Counted from the stretch's first letter, positions 16,060 through 27,224 are shown. The stretch: DNA of 48,941 bases from CAZUDO01 sp964618895 (GCA_964618895.1 CAZUDO010000007.1:1-48941); one strand, 5' to 3'. The notes: generated by a model not told the origin, from the letters alone. A program made the numbers and translations.

Positions 16060-17397
16060 CTACATCTGACCGGCGATGGCCCGGTACTGGCGCACGATCT
16101 CCGCGGGCGTCGCGGACCACAGCGTGTCGCCGTGCAGGGCGCGCAGGCCCTCCAGAAGGCGGCGGTGCAAACGCAGCCCGCGCGGGTTGGCCGACTGGTG
16201 CGGTTGCGGGTGGAACGTCAGCACCACCACCCCGCCCTGGGCGACGATCGTCCCGGCGAGCGCGAGCAGGACCGCGGCGCCGTCGTCGGGATCGAGCACC
16301 GTGTCGACCGGGAGGGTGAGCGGCAGCTCGACCAACTCGCCGTGCGCCCGGTACGGGAACACCGTCGCGCAGCCGCTGTTGGTGCCCCGCGTGAAGAGCG
16401 CGCTCGCGTTCACCACCGACGAGTCGTAGGCGAAGTGTCGCGCCAGCACCCCGAAGAGCTGCGGGCTGCTGCAGTACCACGGCGTGCGGATGCCGGGCGG
16501 CGTCAGGCCGCCGCACACCTGGAAGCGCGCCCGGGCCTTCGCCATCGCCTGCTCCTGGCGCGTGGCGGACAGGTAGTTGAGACGGGCGTCGTGGCGCCAG
16601 CCATGCGGCCCCACCTCGTGGCCTGCGCGCGCCAGGCTGGCGAGGGCAGCGGCGTGGCGCGTGGGCGACAGCGTGCGCCCGGTGACGAACCAGGCGCCAC
16701 GAAAGCCGAGTGTGGTCTCGGTGGCGAGCATCTCCTCCAACACGGCGCGCCGCCGGGGCTCGAGTACCCACGCGGTGTCGACATCGTGCGTGACTGTCAC
16801 CGCCGCCTGCCGGCCGCCCGGCCACAGCCCCGTGACCGCGGGCGGCCGCCCGCACGCCAGCGTGGCGCACAGCCGGCGTAGCGCGTCGACGAAGTCGTCG
16901 AGCGGCAGGCGCGGGAACGGAAAGGCGTTCGACCGCATGGCCGCGCGCGGATCTTGGAGCCGCTGCAGGACGCCCTTCACCGCGTTCGGCAGGATCGAGT
17001 AGTCGACCCAGGGGACGCGCGACGGGAGCGGCCGTCGCCAGTCGGTCACGTACGCCTGGTCGAGCACGCCCTGGATCCACGCCCCCGGGTCACACGCCCA
17101 GCGCACGCGGTCGGCGGCGTCCGCCACGCACACCGGCGCCCGGCGCTCGCCGGGCACGTCGAACGCCAGCACGACATCGGCCGCGTCGGCGTCCACCCCG
17201 AGCGGCGCGAGCACCGGCACCGCGGCGGGGCGATCGAGCGGCGGCAGCGTGCCGGGCCAGGCCCGTCCCGGCACCAGGCGTCCGCGGACGAATCCCGCAC
17301 CCGGCCGCGGGGGCACGGCGAACAGCCGGCGGGCCCCGTCGTGCGACGGCATGGGTCCACGCACGAGCGGGTCGACCGCCGCCCAGTCGAGCGCCAT
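16060..17397 (-). CDS. Polysaccharide deacetylase family protein (NodB/CE4)
   Basis: 445 residues; ATG 17397 shares one base with the upstream stop (TGATG). The NodB domain fills the C-terminal half: 'VTVTHDVDTAW' (Asp205, Asp207), 'GHEVGPHGWRHDARL' (His265, His269) and 'PPGIRTPWY' (Arg and Pro of motif 3). These residues bind the metal and the catalytic base of de-N-acetylases. The N-terminal 190 residues are an unassigned domain. It should remove acetyl groups from an amino-sugar glycan. It follows an acyltransferase in the same operon. Confidence 0.85.
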   Translation of the reverse strand: MALDWAAVDPLVRGPMPSHDGARRLFAVPPRPGAGFVRGRLVPGRAWPGTLPPLDRPAAVPVLAPLGVDADAADVVLAFDVPGERRAPVCVADAADRVRWACDPGAWIQGVLDQAYVTDWRRPLPSRVPWVDYSILPNAVKGVLQRLQDPRAAMRSNAFPFPRLPLDDFVDALRRLCATLACGRPPAVTGLWPGGRQAAVTVTHDVDTAWVLEPRRRAVLEEMLATETTLGFRGAWFVTGRTLSPTRHAAALASLARAGHEVGPHGWRHDARLNYLSATRQEQAMAKARARFQVCGGLTPPGIRTPWYCSSPQLFGVLARHFAYDSSVVNASALFTRGTNSGCATVFPYRAHGELVELPLTLPVDTVLDPDDGAAVLLALAGTIVAQGGVVVLTFHPQPHQSANPRGLRLHRRLLEGLRALHGDTLWSATPAEIVRQYRAIAGQM

Positions 17398-17870
17398 CAC
17401 CGCGGGATGGGCAGCGTCTTCACGGCCCGCGCCGGCACGCCCGCCGCCAGCGTGCCCGTCGCCACGTCGCGCGTCACCACCGCGCCGGCCGCGACGACGG
17501 CGTTCGGTCCAACGATCACCCCGGGGAGGACGAGCGCGCGTACGCACAGCCACGCGCCCGCGCCGATGCGGATCGGCGCGGCGCGCTCGGGGTAGACGTG
17601 GCGGAGCGGCGTGTCCACGTCGGTCGCCATGTGCGTCACCAGCATGCACTGATGCGAGATGGTCACGTGGTCGCCGATCTCGATCAGCTCCGGGTGGTTG
17701 GTATCGAGGTCCACCCCGAACCCGATGTACACGTCGCGCCCGATGCGCGCCCCCAGGGCACGATAGAGCCATACCCGGCCGGTCGCGGACGGGAACGTCC
17801 GCGCCATGGGCAGCACGATCACGCGCCGCCAGAAGAGCGTGAGGGCGCGCCCGGGAGTCATGCGGCGCAT
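17397..17870 (-). CDS. Left-handed beta-helix acyltransferase (WcaF/LacA-like)
   Basis: 157 residues from ATG 17870, which has a GGAG tract just upstream. Hexapeptide repeats run through 'IGRDVYIGFGVDLDTNHPEL', 'IEIGDHVTISHQCMLVTHMA' and 'IRIGAGAWLCVRALVLPGVI'. They end in 'VVAAGAVVTRDVATGTLAAG', the trimeric left-handed beta-helix of sugar O-/N-acetyltransferases. The His in 'ISHQCMLVTH' is the likely catalytic base. It is translationally coupled to the deacetylase (1-nt overlap), so acylation and deacylation of one glycan are paired here. Confidence 0.87.
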   Translation of the reverse strand: MRRMTPGRALTLFWRRVIVLPMARTFPSATGRVWLYRALGARIGRDVYIGFGVDLDTNHPELIEIGDHVTISHQCMLVTHMATDVDTPLRHVYPERAAPIRIGAGAWLCVRALVLPGVIVGPNAVVAAGAVVTRDVATGTLAAGVPARAVKTLPIPR

Positions 17871-17991
17871 CCTCACTCCTTCACCAACGGGACACAAGGT
17901 TCGCGCCACCGGGACGGCGCGCCGGGCCGGCTGTTGAGATGAGGGGCCGATCGATGACACACTGCGCTTGGCGGTTGTGGAGGAGGAGAGC

Positions 17992-19554
17992 ATGTCGGGA
18001 GTGCGGGGCAGTTCGTTCCGTCTGTGGGCACTGGGCATCGGGATTCTCGGCGCCGTGGGTGTGCTGGCCTTCCGGCCGGCGCCCGTCGCCGGCAAGCCGG
18101 CGAAGACGCCGCCCTGCCCCGAGAAGCGGTACATCGTGCAAGGCGGGCCCTTGTTGCCCGGCGCGCCGGCGGCGCAGGTCGACGTCGTGACCGTTGGTCC
18201 GGTCCCGGTGCTCAGCGTCGGCTGCGACGGGACGCACCTCAAGGGCAAGGTGAAGCGGCGGGTGGGGAAACGCGGCACCAGCATCGGCGTGTCCTGGCTG
18301 ACCTGCGGCGGCCTGAGCGGCCGTGTTCGACTGAGCGGGATCGTCACCGGCGCGTGTCAGTCCCTGTCCGCCACGCTGCGCGCGAAGAACTTCAAGAGGA
18401 AGTTCACCGCGGTCCTGTCGACCTGCGGCGACAGCGTGTTGGACGCCGGCGGCGGCGAGGCCTGCGATCCCGGAGGCGTCGCATGCACCGGCGCGGCCGG
18501 GTGCACGTCGGAATGCGCCTGCGCGACCACGACCACCACCACGACCCTGCCCGCCGGCGCGTGCAATCCGCTCACGCAGAGCGGGTGTGCCTCCGGCAAC
18601 AAGTGCACCTGGATCCAGGTCGCCGACTCACCGGAGACCCTGGGGCGAGTCGGCTGCGTCGCCAACGGCACGGTTGCCGCCGGTGGAACGTGCACACAGG
18701 GCGCCGTCGGCGACCAGACCGGCTTCGACAACTGCCAGGCCGGCCTGGTGTGCATCTCGAATGTTTGCCAGGACATCTGCGGCTTCGACGGCTCCCCCGC
18801 GGCGCCGTGTGCCGACGGATACCACTGCACCCGCTATGCCAATCTGTTCGCCAACGGCAGCGACGATCCCGTCGCCGGGGCGTGCACTCTCGGCTGCGAC
18901 CCCATCACCCAACTCCGCAGCGACGACACCCCCTGTCCCGCCAGCCAGGGGTGCTACCTGCTCACGTCGTCGACCGAGACCATCGGCGTGTGTGCGGGTG
19001 CCGGGTCCCTGGGGCACGGACAGACCATCACCGGATCGACGTTCGCCAACTCGTGCCTCCCGGGGCACATGCCCCGCCGGAAGGACCAAGCGACCACGAC
19101 CAACGAGTGCGGGGCGCTGTGCAGGCCCACCGACGTGTTCCAGGGCAACAACGTCGCCAGCGAGGGCGGGGTGTCCCCCGACACCTGCGAGTCGAAGGGG
19201 GCCGCCGTACCGGCCGACGCGACCAGCGGCGAGTCGTGCCGCTACTATTGGTCGCGCGAGACATTCGGCGGCCTCTCGGCGTACAGCAACACCGTGGGCT
19301 GGTGCTTCAAGCACGCCACCTTCCTGTACGACTCCGACAACGACATGACCCTGGACGCTGCGTACCCCCGCTGCGTCACCCTGACCACCGGCGACGTGGT
19401 GCCCCCGATCGGCGACGGCAACGACGCGCTCTATTTCTGGTGCGTGCAACGGGCGGCGATGCTGACACCGCGCCGATCGGCGCAATCGACCCGGGGACCA
19501 TCCCGGCCCTCCGACCCGGCGCTGCTGCTCGATCGCATCGGGCACTGGCGGTGA
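17992..19554 (+). CDS. Secreted Cys-rich protein with a short Thr linker
   Basis: 520 residues from ATG 17992, with GGAGGAG 5 bp upstream. A hydrophobic signal or anchor ('LWALGIGILGAVGVLAF') is followed by a domain with few cysteines. A Thr run 'TTTTTTTLPAG' (residues ~178-188) then links to a long Cys-rich part with regularly spaced Cys. The first domain has 'GDSVLDAGGGEACDPGG', like the Cys-rich 'GDG..D.GE.CD.G' motifs of myxobacterial surface proteins. The function is unknown, probably extracellular. Related in style to the protein at 21-23 kb. Transcribed towards the convergent acyl-CoA dehydrogenase gene. Confidence 0.72.
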   Translation: MSGVRGSSFRLWALGIGILGAVGVLAFRPAPVAGKPAKTPPCPEKRYIVQGGPLLPGAPAAQVDVVTVGPVPVLSVGCDGTHLKGKVKRRVGKRGTSIGVSWLTCGGLSGRVRLSGIVTGACQSLSATLRAKNFKRKFTAVLSTCGDSVLDAGGGEACDPGGVACTGAAGCTSECACATTTTTTTLPAGACNPLTQSGCASGNKCTWIQVADSPETLGRVGCVANGTVAAGGTCTQGAVGDQTGFDNCQAGLVCISNVCQDICGFDGSPAAPCADGYHCTRYANLFANGSDDPVAGACTLGCDPITQLRSDDTPCPASQGCYLLTSSTETIGVCAGAGSLGHGQTITGSTFANSCLPGHMPRRKDQATTTNECGALCRPTDVFQGNNVASEGGVSPDTCESKGAAVPADATSGESCRYYWSRETFGGLSAYSNTVGWCFKHATFLYDSDNDMTLDAAYPRCVTLTTGDVVPPIGDGNDALYFWCVQRAAMLTPRRSAQSTRGPSRPSDPALLLDRIGHWR

Positions 19555-19568
19555 CGCGGGACGCGGCC

Positions 19569-20714
<1,146 letters not shown>

Positions 20715-20715
20715 A

Positions 20716-20744
20716 CGGACGACTCGTTAATACGTCCGGACGAC
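20716..20744. promoter_or_regulatory. Paired CGGACGAC repeats and palindrome upstream of the acyl-CoA dehydrogenase
   Basis: CGGACGAC occurs at 20716-20723 and 20737-20744, starting 21 bp apart (two helical turns). The second copy overlaps the perfect 10-bp palindrome CGTCCGGACG (20733-20742). The first copy lies 2 bp upstream of the dehydrogenase start codon. The geometry fits cooperative binding of a dimeric repressor on one DNA face. This is inference from symmetry and position. Confidence 0.45.
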
Positions 20745-20977
20745 ATTGGCCAGCGGTCAGGCAGGGTCGCGAGCACCGTCCAGAGCGCCCCGGCAAAGCG
20801 CGTCCCGCGGAGCCTTCATCTCCCGTCTTCACGTGACCGGGCGGTAAGAGCGGAACATCTCCCCAGGACCGACAGTTTTTCCTTGACAGCATTGCCCCCC
20901 TGCGAGATCGTGCCGGCGACGATGGCGCACCGTCGTCGCAAAGCACACGGCTTCCGCGACCCAGGGAGGGCTCCTCG

Positions 20978-23017
20978 ATGCAGACTCGACCCGTCGGCCT
21001 GCTGCTGATGCTGCTGGCACTGGCGTCTTCCCCGCCAACGTACGCCCAGAACACCTGCAACTCGCTGCTGACGCTCGACTACGTGAGCGGGCCGCAGTTC
21101 GCGATTCCGGGGGACGTTCTGCGCGTTCGGTTCACCTTCGGAGCGGGCAGCGTCCAGGGCGGCACGAAGGTGAACCTGAATCGTGCGCGCTTTCATCTCG
21201 ACTGCGACAGCAACTTCGCGCTCGGTCTCCCGTGCACCAACGAGGGGCTCCTCGTACAGTACGAGGGCGACGGGACCATCACCACCACCTGCGGCGTCGT
21301 GTGGACCACCGGACACGCCGTCAGCGCAGCGCCCAACGAGGTCGTGTTCACGCCGAACGTCCCGGTCATGGTCCCGGCCAACACGTCCACCTTCTGCGTG
21401 CTGGAGTTCGACGTGCGCGTGCTGGTGTCACCGAGCATCGATGCCACCCCGAGTCTGATCGAGCAGGTGGTCGGCTTCTCCGTCCCGCTCATGGATGCCA
21501 CGTGCGACAACGGGCTCGCCACCAACGGCTCCCAGACCGGCTCCATCCCGCTCTGCCCGAGCTGTGACGACGCCAACCCGTGCACCTCCGAGACCTGCAA
21601 TCAGACGACGGGCAGCTGCGTCGGCGCCTTCGTGGCCGACAGCGACCCGTGCCCGGACACCGATGGCAACGCGTGCACGGCCGCCGGCTGCACCGGTGCC
21701 GGTACGTGCGACCAGTCGCACCAGGTAACCGTCTGCGCGCCGGATGCCAACCCATGCACGAACGATCTCCCGTGCAATACGCTGACCGGGCTCTGCACCC
21801 ACCCACCGGTCCCCGACAGCACGCCCTGCCCCGACACCGACGGCAGTTCCTGCACACTGGCGGGCTGTGAGGCGGGCGTGTGCGCCCAGAGCCACGTCCC
21901 ATGCCTCACGCTGCCACCCCGCCACTACCAGTGCTACCAGGTGCGGAAGGTGCCGTTCGTCGGCCCGACGGTCTCGCTCGAGGACCAGTTCGGAGCGATT
22001 CCCAGCCTGTTGGTGCAGCGCCCCGATCGTCTGTGCGCACCCGCCGACAAGCGCGACGAGGACCCCAACGCACCGCTCGATCCGGTGCATCTGGGCGGGT
22101 ACAAAATCCGCGCCCCGTTCGTACGACAGGTGGCGCAGCGGGTCGTCAACCAGTTCCACGACCTCTTCCTCGACGTGATCAAGCGCGACCGGCTGTTCGT
22201 GCCGACCAGCAAAGGCTTCGGCGGCCCCCAGCCGGCGCCACAGCCACCCACCATCGACCACTTCCAGTGCTACACGGTGCGCGCGACGGCCGGCTCACCG
22301 CGGTTCCCGAAGGTATTCGGGGTGAAGGTCGACGACCAATTCGGCACGGTCCTGGTCGATCTGCTGAAACCGACTCGCCTGTGCGCGCCTGCGAACAAGA
22401 ACGACGAAGACCCGACCGCACCCACCCATCCCGATCACCTCCTGTGTTATCGCGCCAAGCGGGTCGCCCCCTTCGCCAACGCCATCGTGCATCTGAACAA
22501 CCAGTTCGGGCCGCACGGACCGCTCGAGCTGATCCGTCGCATGGAGTTCTGCATCCCGAGCCTCAAGAACCCGCAGCCCACGACCACGACCACCACGACC
22601 ACGACCACGACCACGACCACCACGACCACGACCACGACCCTGAACATGACCTTGTGCTGCGACGTTCCGCCGGGCGCCCTCGGCAACCCCGTGCCCGTCT
22701 GCCTCGATGCCGTGCTGCCGGACGTGCAGGTGAAGTGCGACCTCCTCGGCGGCACCCTGACGCCTGGCGTGTGCGATCCCGTAATTGAGCGGTGCGTCCC
22801 GCCGCAGCCGGTGCCCCCCAACGACTTCTGCTGCGAGTGCCCCGTGCCAGCGCCGCCGTTCCCCCATGTCCAGGTATGTTTCGAAGGTGTCCTCGGTCAC
22901 GAGGCCAAGTGCCAGCCGCCGTGCGTGCTCCACCCCGCCGTGGCCTGCGGTCCCGTGTCCGAGCGCTGCGGAGGGTCACCGTCGGGGGCCTTCGTCGCCT
23001 TCGGCCCAGATCACTGA
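20978..23017 (+). CDS. Secreted repeat protein with Cys modules and a 20-Thr linker
   Basis: 679 residues. Signal peptide 'LLLMLLALASSPPTYA' ends in an Ala-x-Ala-like site. Residues ~25-190 resemble a beta-sandwich with paired Cys. Residues ~195-310 are short Cys-repeats ('DDANPCTSETCNQTTGSCVG'-type). Residues ~316-534 hold four half-repeats of the form 'CYxVR...DQFG...RLCAPAxK', two with 'NKNDEDP'. A run of exactly 20 Thr (535-554) then separates a Cys-rich C-terminal domain. No enzyme motif is visible; probably a cell-surface adhesin or matrix protein. TTGACA at 20883-20888 could be a -35, but no good -10 follows. Confidence 0.75.
   Translation: MQTRPVGLLLMLLALASSPPTYAQNTCNSLLTLDYVSGPQFAIPGDVLRVRFTFGAGSVQGGTKVNLNRARFHLDCDSNFALGLPCTNEGLLVQYEGDGTITTTCGVVWTTGHAVSAAPNEVVFTPNVPVMVPANTSTFCVLEFDVRVLVSPSIDATPSLIEQVVGFSVPLMDATCDNGLATNGSQTGSIPLCPSCDDANPCTSETCNQTTGSCVGAFVADSDPCPDTDGNACTAAGCTGAGTCDQSHQVTVCAPDANPCTNDLPCNTLTGLCTHPPVPDSTPCPDTDGSSCTLAGCEAGVCAQSHVPCLTLPPRHYQCYQVRKVPFVGPTVSLEDQFGAIPSLLVQRPDRLCAPADKRDEDPNAPLDPVHLGGYKIRAPFVRQVAQRVVNQFHDLFLDVIKRDRLFVPTSKGFGGPQPAPQPPTIDHFQCYTVRATAGSPRFPKVFGVKVDDQFGTVLVDLLKPTRLCAPANKNDEDPTAPTHPDHLLCYRAKRVAPFANAIVHLNNQFGPHGPLELIRRMEFCIPSLKNPQPTTTTTTTTTTTTTTTTTTTTLNMTLCCDVPPGALGNPVPVCLDAVLPDVQVKCDLLGGTLTPGVCDPVIERCVPPQPVPPNDFCCECPVPAPPFPHVQVCFEGVLGHEAKCQPPCVLHPAVACGPVSERCGGSPSGAFVAFGPDH
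22580..22639 (+). repeat. 60-bp ACG/ACC microsatellite coding for 20 Thr
   Basis: Twenty threonine codons alternate ACG and ACC with three ACC-ACC steps. The tract has hexamer (ACGACC) periodicity and is prone to slippage, but any change of 3 or 6 bp stays in frame. It lies between the half-repeats and the C-terminal Cys domain of the secreted protein. Confidence 0.9.
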
Positions 23018-23383
23018 GTCCCCGCCGGCCAGCGCGAACACCAGCACGCCAAGCGACGTTCTCGTGCCGCACGTCATGCGGCGCTCCTGTCGTGTCGCGC
23101 TCACGACGCGCCGGGTCGTACTGCCATCGCGGTCCCGTCGGACGCCGCGACCGGGCGGAACGGCAGGCGGCCGTAGCAGTGCGCCCACAGACGCTTCCGG
23201 CAGCGTTCGATGGCGGCGAGAACGATCGTGGTGCGGCTCTGCGACATGGCTCCCGAAAGCGAGGACGTTCGAGAGCCCTCGGCGGGTACGCCCCGGGGAG
23301 TGCTACGCCGAGACCGTCGGGATTACCACGATATAGGCAGCGCCTTGTGGGGATCCCCGCCCCACGCTAGCTAGGCACCCCCC
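23018..23383. other. Gene-free stretch with no confident coding signal
   Basis: About 365 bp between the repeat protein and the truncated GT32 gene. A 48-codon minus-strand frame (23101-23247, starting MSQSRTTIVLAAIERCRKRL) and a short signal-peptide-like minus frame ending at 22976 are visible. Neither has a convincing start site or neighbour logic. No terminator or promoter was recognised. Confidence 0.4.
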
Positions 23384-23650
23384 GTGGCGGCGATTCCCCG
23401 CATCATCCACCAGACCTGGAAGACCTGGGACATCCCGTACGAGATCTACGACCGCCGGTGGGTCGAGTCGTGGCCGCGACATCACCCGGACTGGCTCTAC
23501 GTGCTGTGGACCGACGAGCGCCTGCGTGCACTGGGCCGGGCCTGCTATCCGGGCTACGATACCCTGTACGCCCCGGACATCCCCGGCATCTACCTCGCCG
23601 ACTTCGGTCGCTACATGGGTACTGGACCCACACCCGTTGACCCAGCGTAG
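23384..23650 (+). pseudogene. Truncated GT32-type glycosyltransferase (N-terminal piece only)
   Basis: 88 residues from GTG 23384. 'IPRIIHQTWKTWDIPYEIYD' and 'HPDWLYVLWTDERLR' match the N-terminus of DXD glycosyltransferases of the Gly_transf_sug/GT32 type, and 'IPGIYLADFGRYM' is the segment just before the catalytic DXD. Here the frame leaves homology at 'GRYM' and ends nine residues later ('GTGPTPVDPA'), so the DXD motif and the C-terminal half are missing. It cannot be catalytic as it stands. It is probably a deletion remnant or an assembly break at about 23617. Confidence 0.66.
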
Positions 23651-23702
23651 GTCCTGCCCCCCGGCTTGACCTTCGTGCACCGGGTCGGGCATTCCCCGCG
23701 TC

Positions 23703-24308
23703 ATGCTGAAGTGTCCGGCGTGTGGGACGGAGATGCCGAAAGAGGTCGCCGTCGAGGTCACGGCCGACGGTGAGAGCTACCATTTCTGCTCGGTGCGCTG
23801 TGCGGGCGCGCGGCTCGCCCCCCCGGTGAGTGCGGACCAGTCGACCCCGTCGACCCTCCCGGCCCGCCGCATCCTCGTCGCCGTGGACGGCTCGGGGCCG
23901 TCGCATCGTGCCGTAGAGTGGGCAGCGGCTCTGGCCGCGGTCACGCTCGGTCAGGTGCTGCTACTCATCGCCATCGACCTCAACTGGATGCAGGCAGTGG
24001 GGGAAGCACCGCTCGGCGTCGGACCGCTCGGCGTCGGCTTCCGGATGGCGGACATGGAGCGGGTGCTGCGGGAAGACGCGGAGGCGCAGCTCGAGCCGTG
24101 CGAGGCGATCTGCAAGCGGCTCGGAGTGACGGTCTCGAGCAGCATCGAGCTCGCGCGCCCGGTCGAAGCGATCCTGAAGGCCGCCCACGACGTCGATCTG
24201 GTCGTCATGGGCAGCCGGGGTCGTGGCGCGATCTCGGGAGCGGTGCTCGGCAGCGTGTCGCAGCGCGTGATCGGTGGGACGCGGACGCCCGTCCTGATCG
24301 TGCACTGA
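23703..24308 (+). CDS. Universal stress protein fused to an N-terminal Cys4 metal-binding motif
   Basis: 201 residues. Residues 4-33 carry C-x2-C and C-x3-C ('MLKCPACGTEMP' ... 'YHFCSVRCAG'), like YHS/TRASH-type zinc or copper sites. Residues ~52-201 are a UspA fold with 'RRILVAVDGSGPSHRAVEWA' at the start and the ATP-binding 'GSRGRGAISGAVLGSVSQRV' at the end. USPs are cytosolic stress proteins that bind ATP. Adding a metal-binding head suggests metal or redox sensing. It stands alone between the GT32 remnant and a convergent GH1 gene. Confidence 0.85.
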   Translation: MLKCPACGTEMPKEVAVEVTADGESYHFCSVRCAGARLAPPVSADQSTPSTLPARRILVAVDGSGPSHRAVEWAAALAAVTLGQVLLLIAIDLNWMQAVGEAPLGVGPLGVGFRMADMERVLREDAEAQLEPCEAICKRLGVTVSSSIELARPVEAILKAAHDVDLVVMGSRGRGAISGAVLGSVSQRVIGGTRTPVLIVH

Positions 24309-24405
24309 GCGTCGGCCCAGCGTCGCACATCGACGTACTGGACGATGTCCGCCTGAACTTGATCAACGGTGATCGCGGACGCGCTCGGCGTCCACGCTGC
24401 GGGCG

Positions 24406-26022
<1,617 letters not shown>

Positions 26023-26053
26023 GGGGCCGCTATCGCCGCGCGGGCGGGTGGTG

Positions 26054-26150
26054 TCAACTCGACGCCTGACCGGACGCCCACACATAGCCGTCGGGGTCGG
26101 AGAAGTAGAGCTTCCAGCCCAGCGTTTCGCCAGCAGGACGTGAGTCCCGA
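26054..26150 (-). pseudogene. C-terminal fragment of a VOC/glyoxalase-like protein
   Basis: On the minus strand 'RPAGETLGWKLYFSDPDGYV' then 'WASGQASS*' ends at 26054. 'YFSDPDGYVW' is the closing strand of vicinal-oxygen-chelate (glyoxalase/bleomycin-resistance) proteins, including the metal-proximal region. Only about 30 residues remain; the rest is replaced by the 3' end of the esterase gene. Likely a deletion remnant. Confidence 0.6.
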
Positions 26151-26151
26151 G

Positions 26152-26985
26152 TCACCCTTCCGAGGCAACCACAGCCGGCGGGAGCAAGAAGCGGAGCATG
26201 GGCCCGAGCCCGGCGGCGAAGTGATCGGGGCGATGCGTGTGTCCGCGCCGGTGGTCGTACCGGAGGTCTCGGCCGAGCACGTACGACCGCGACACCAGGA
26301 GGCGGCAGAGCGCCGCGTTGTCGCCACAGTTGTCGTCCCCGGAGTCGAGATAGATGCGCAGGTCACGGCGCTCTTCGGTCGCGACCCGCGCCGGCAGGCG
26401 CGACGCCCAGAAGCCCCCGGAGAGCGAGCCCACGCCGCAGAACCGCTCCGCGTGTTGCCAGCCGAGATAGAAGGCCACGACCCCGCCGAAACTGAAGCCG
26501 GCGGTCACGGTGTCGTCGCGGCCGGGCCGGGTGCGGAAGGCCGCATCGACCGCCGGTTTCAGCTCCTCCACGATGAACCGAACGTAGCCGTCGGCGGCGC
26601 CGTCGACGTCCAGGTAGCGATCCCCGGGGAGGAGGTAGTCGCGGATGCGCGTTCGGAGGCTCAGCGCATCGACGGCGACGACGATCGCAGGCTGGGCCTC
26701 CCCCGCCGCCATGAGCGCGCGGATCCGGCGACCTCCCGGGTCGAGCGCCGGCCAGCGTCCGTCGAGCAGGCTTCCCAGGACGGGCGTATCGTCATCGAAG
26801 GCCGCTTGTCCGTCGTGGAGATAGAGCACGGGATAGTGGCGCGCCGGCGACGCGGCATAGCCGGGCGGGAGGAGCACCCGATAGGGGCGCTGCTCGTCCA
26901 GGATCCACGAGTCGAGAATGCACCGGGCGACGACGGCATCGCTCGCGTCGCCATCCCGGTCCGGAGCCTCCGGCAACATTGCCAT
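26152..26985 (-). CDS. Putative esterase, alpha/beta hydrolase (enterochelin-esterase/esterase-D-like)
   Basis: 277 residues from ATG 26985. 'RPYRVLLPPGYAASPARHYP' then 'VLYLHDGQAAF' is the standard opening of the Fes/esterase group. 'VTAGFSFGGVVAFYLGWQ' holds the nucleophile Ser in GxSxGG. 'IYLDSGDDNCGDN' carries the Asp and 'HTHRPDHFAAGLGPML' the His. It hydrolyses an ester or a polymer-linked acyl group in the cytosol or periplasm. Its start faces a small basic protein gene on the other strand. Confidence 0.86.
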   Translation of the reverse strand: MAMLPEAPDRDGDASDAVVARCILDSWILDEQRPYRVLLPPGYAASPARHYPVLYLHDGQAAFDDDTPVLGSLLDGRWPALDPGGRRIRALMAAGEAQPAIVVAVDALSLRTRIRDYLLPGDRYLDVDGAADGYVRFIVEELKPAVDAAFRTRPGRDDTVTAGFSFGGVVAFYLGWQHAERFCGVGSLSGGFWASRLPARVATEERRDLRIYLDSGDDNCGDNAALCRLLVSRSYVLGRDLRYDHRRGHTHRPDHFAAGLGPMLRFLLPPAVVASEG

Positions 26986-27074
26986 CGCTTCTCGATACGG
27001 CCGCGCGGGTCGAAGGGCAATCGCGGTCGTGCTCGCCGTTGGACAATCGCCGCGGGCAGACGTACACGACACCG

Positions 27075-27224
27075 ATGGCGCAGATGAAGAAGAAGCCGAA
27101 GCGAAAACGAAAGACCGCCCGCCAGCATGCCTCGCTCAAGCGCAAGGCGCGCAAGAAACAGGAGCGCAAGTCTGGTCACAAGCGCGTCAAGGGCGGCGGG
27201 AAGTCGACCGGCAGGAAGACGTGA
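27075..27224 (+). CDS. Small highly basic protein (49 aa)
   Basis: 49 residues, of which 23 are Lys or Arg and one is acidic ('MAQMKKKPKRKRKTARQHAS'). It looks like a nucleic-acid-binding or histone-H1-like tail peptide; no fold or known family was recognised. A GTGA overlap couples its stop (27222-27224) to the start of the SnoaL-like gene, which supports real expression. ATG 27075 is preferred over an earlier in-frame ATG at 26979 that would add an unlike leader. Confidence 0.68.
   Translation: MAQMKKKPKRKRKTARQHASLKRKARKKQERKSGHKRVKGGGKSTGRKT

Noticed and set aside
22580..22639. CRISPR or tandem-repeat array
   Set aside because: No spacers; the tract is a coding Thr microsatellite.
23101..23247. 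48-codon minus-strand gene
   Set aside because: No recognisable family, no ribosome site and no neighbour logic; kept only as a note in the gene-free stretch.
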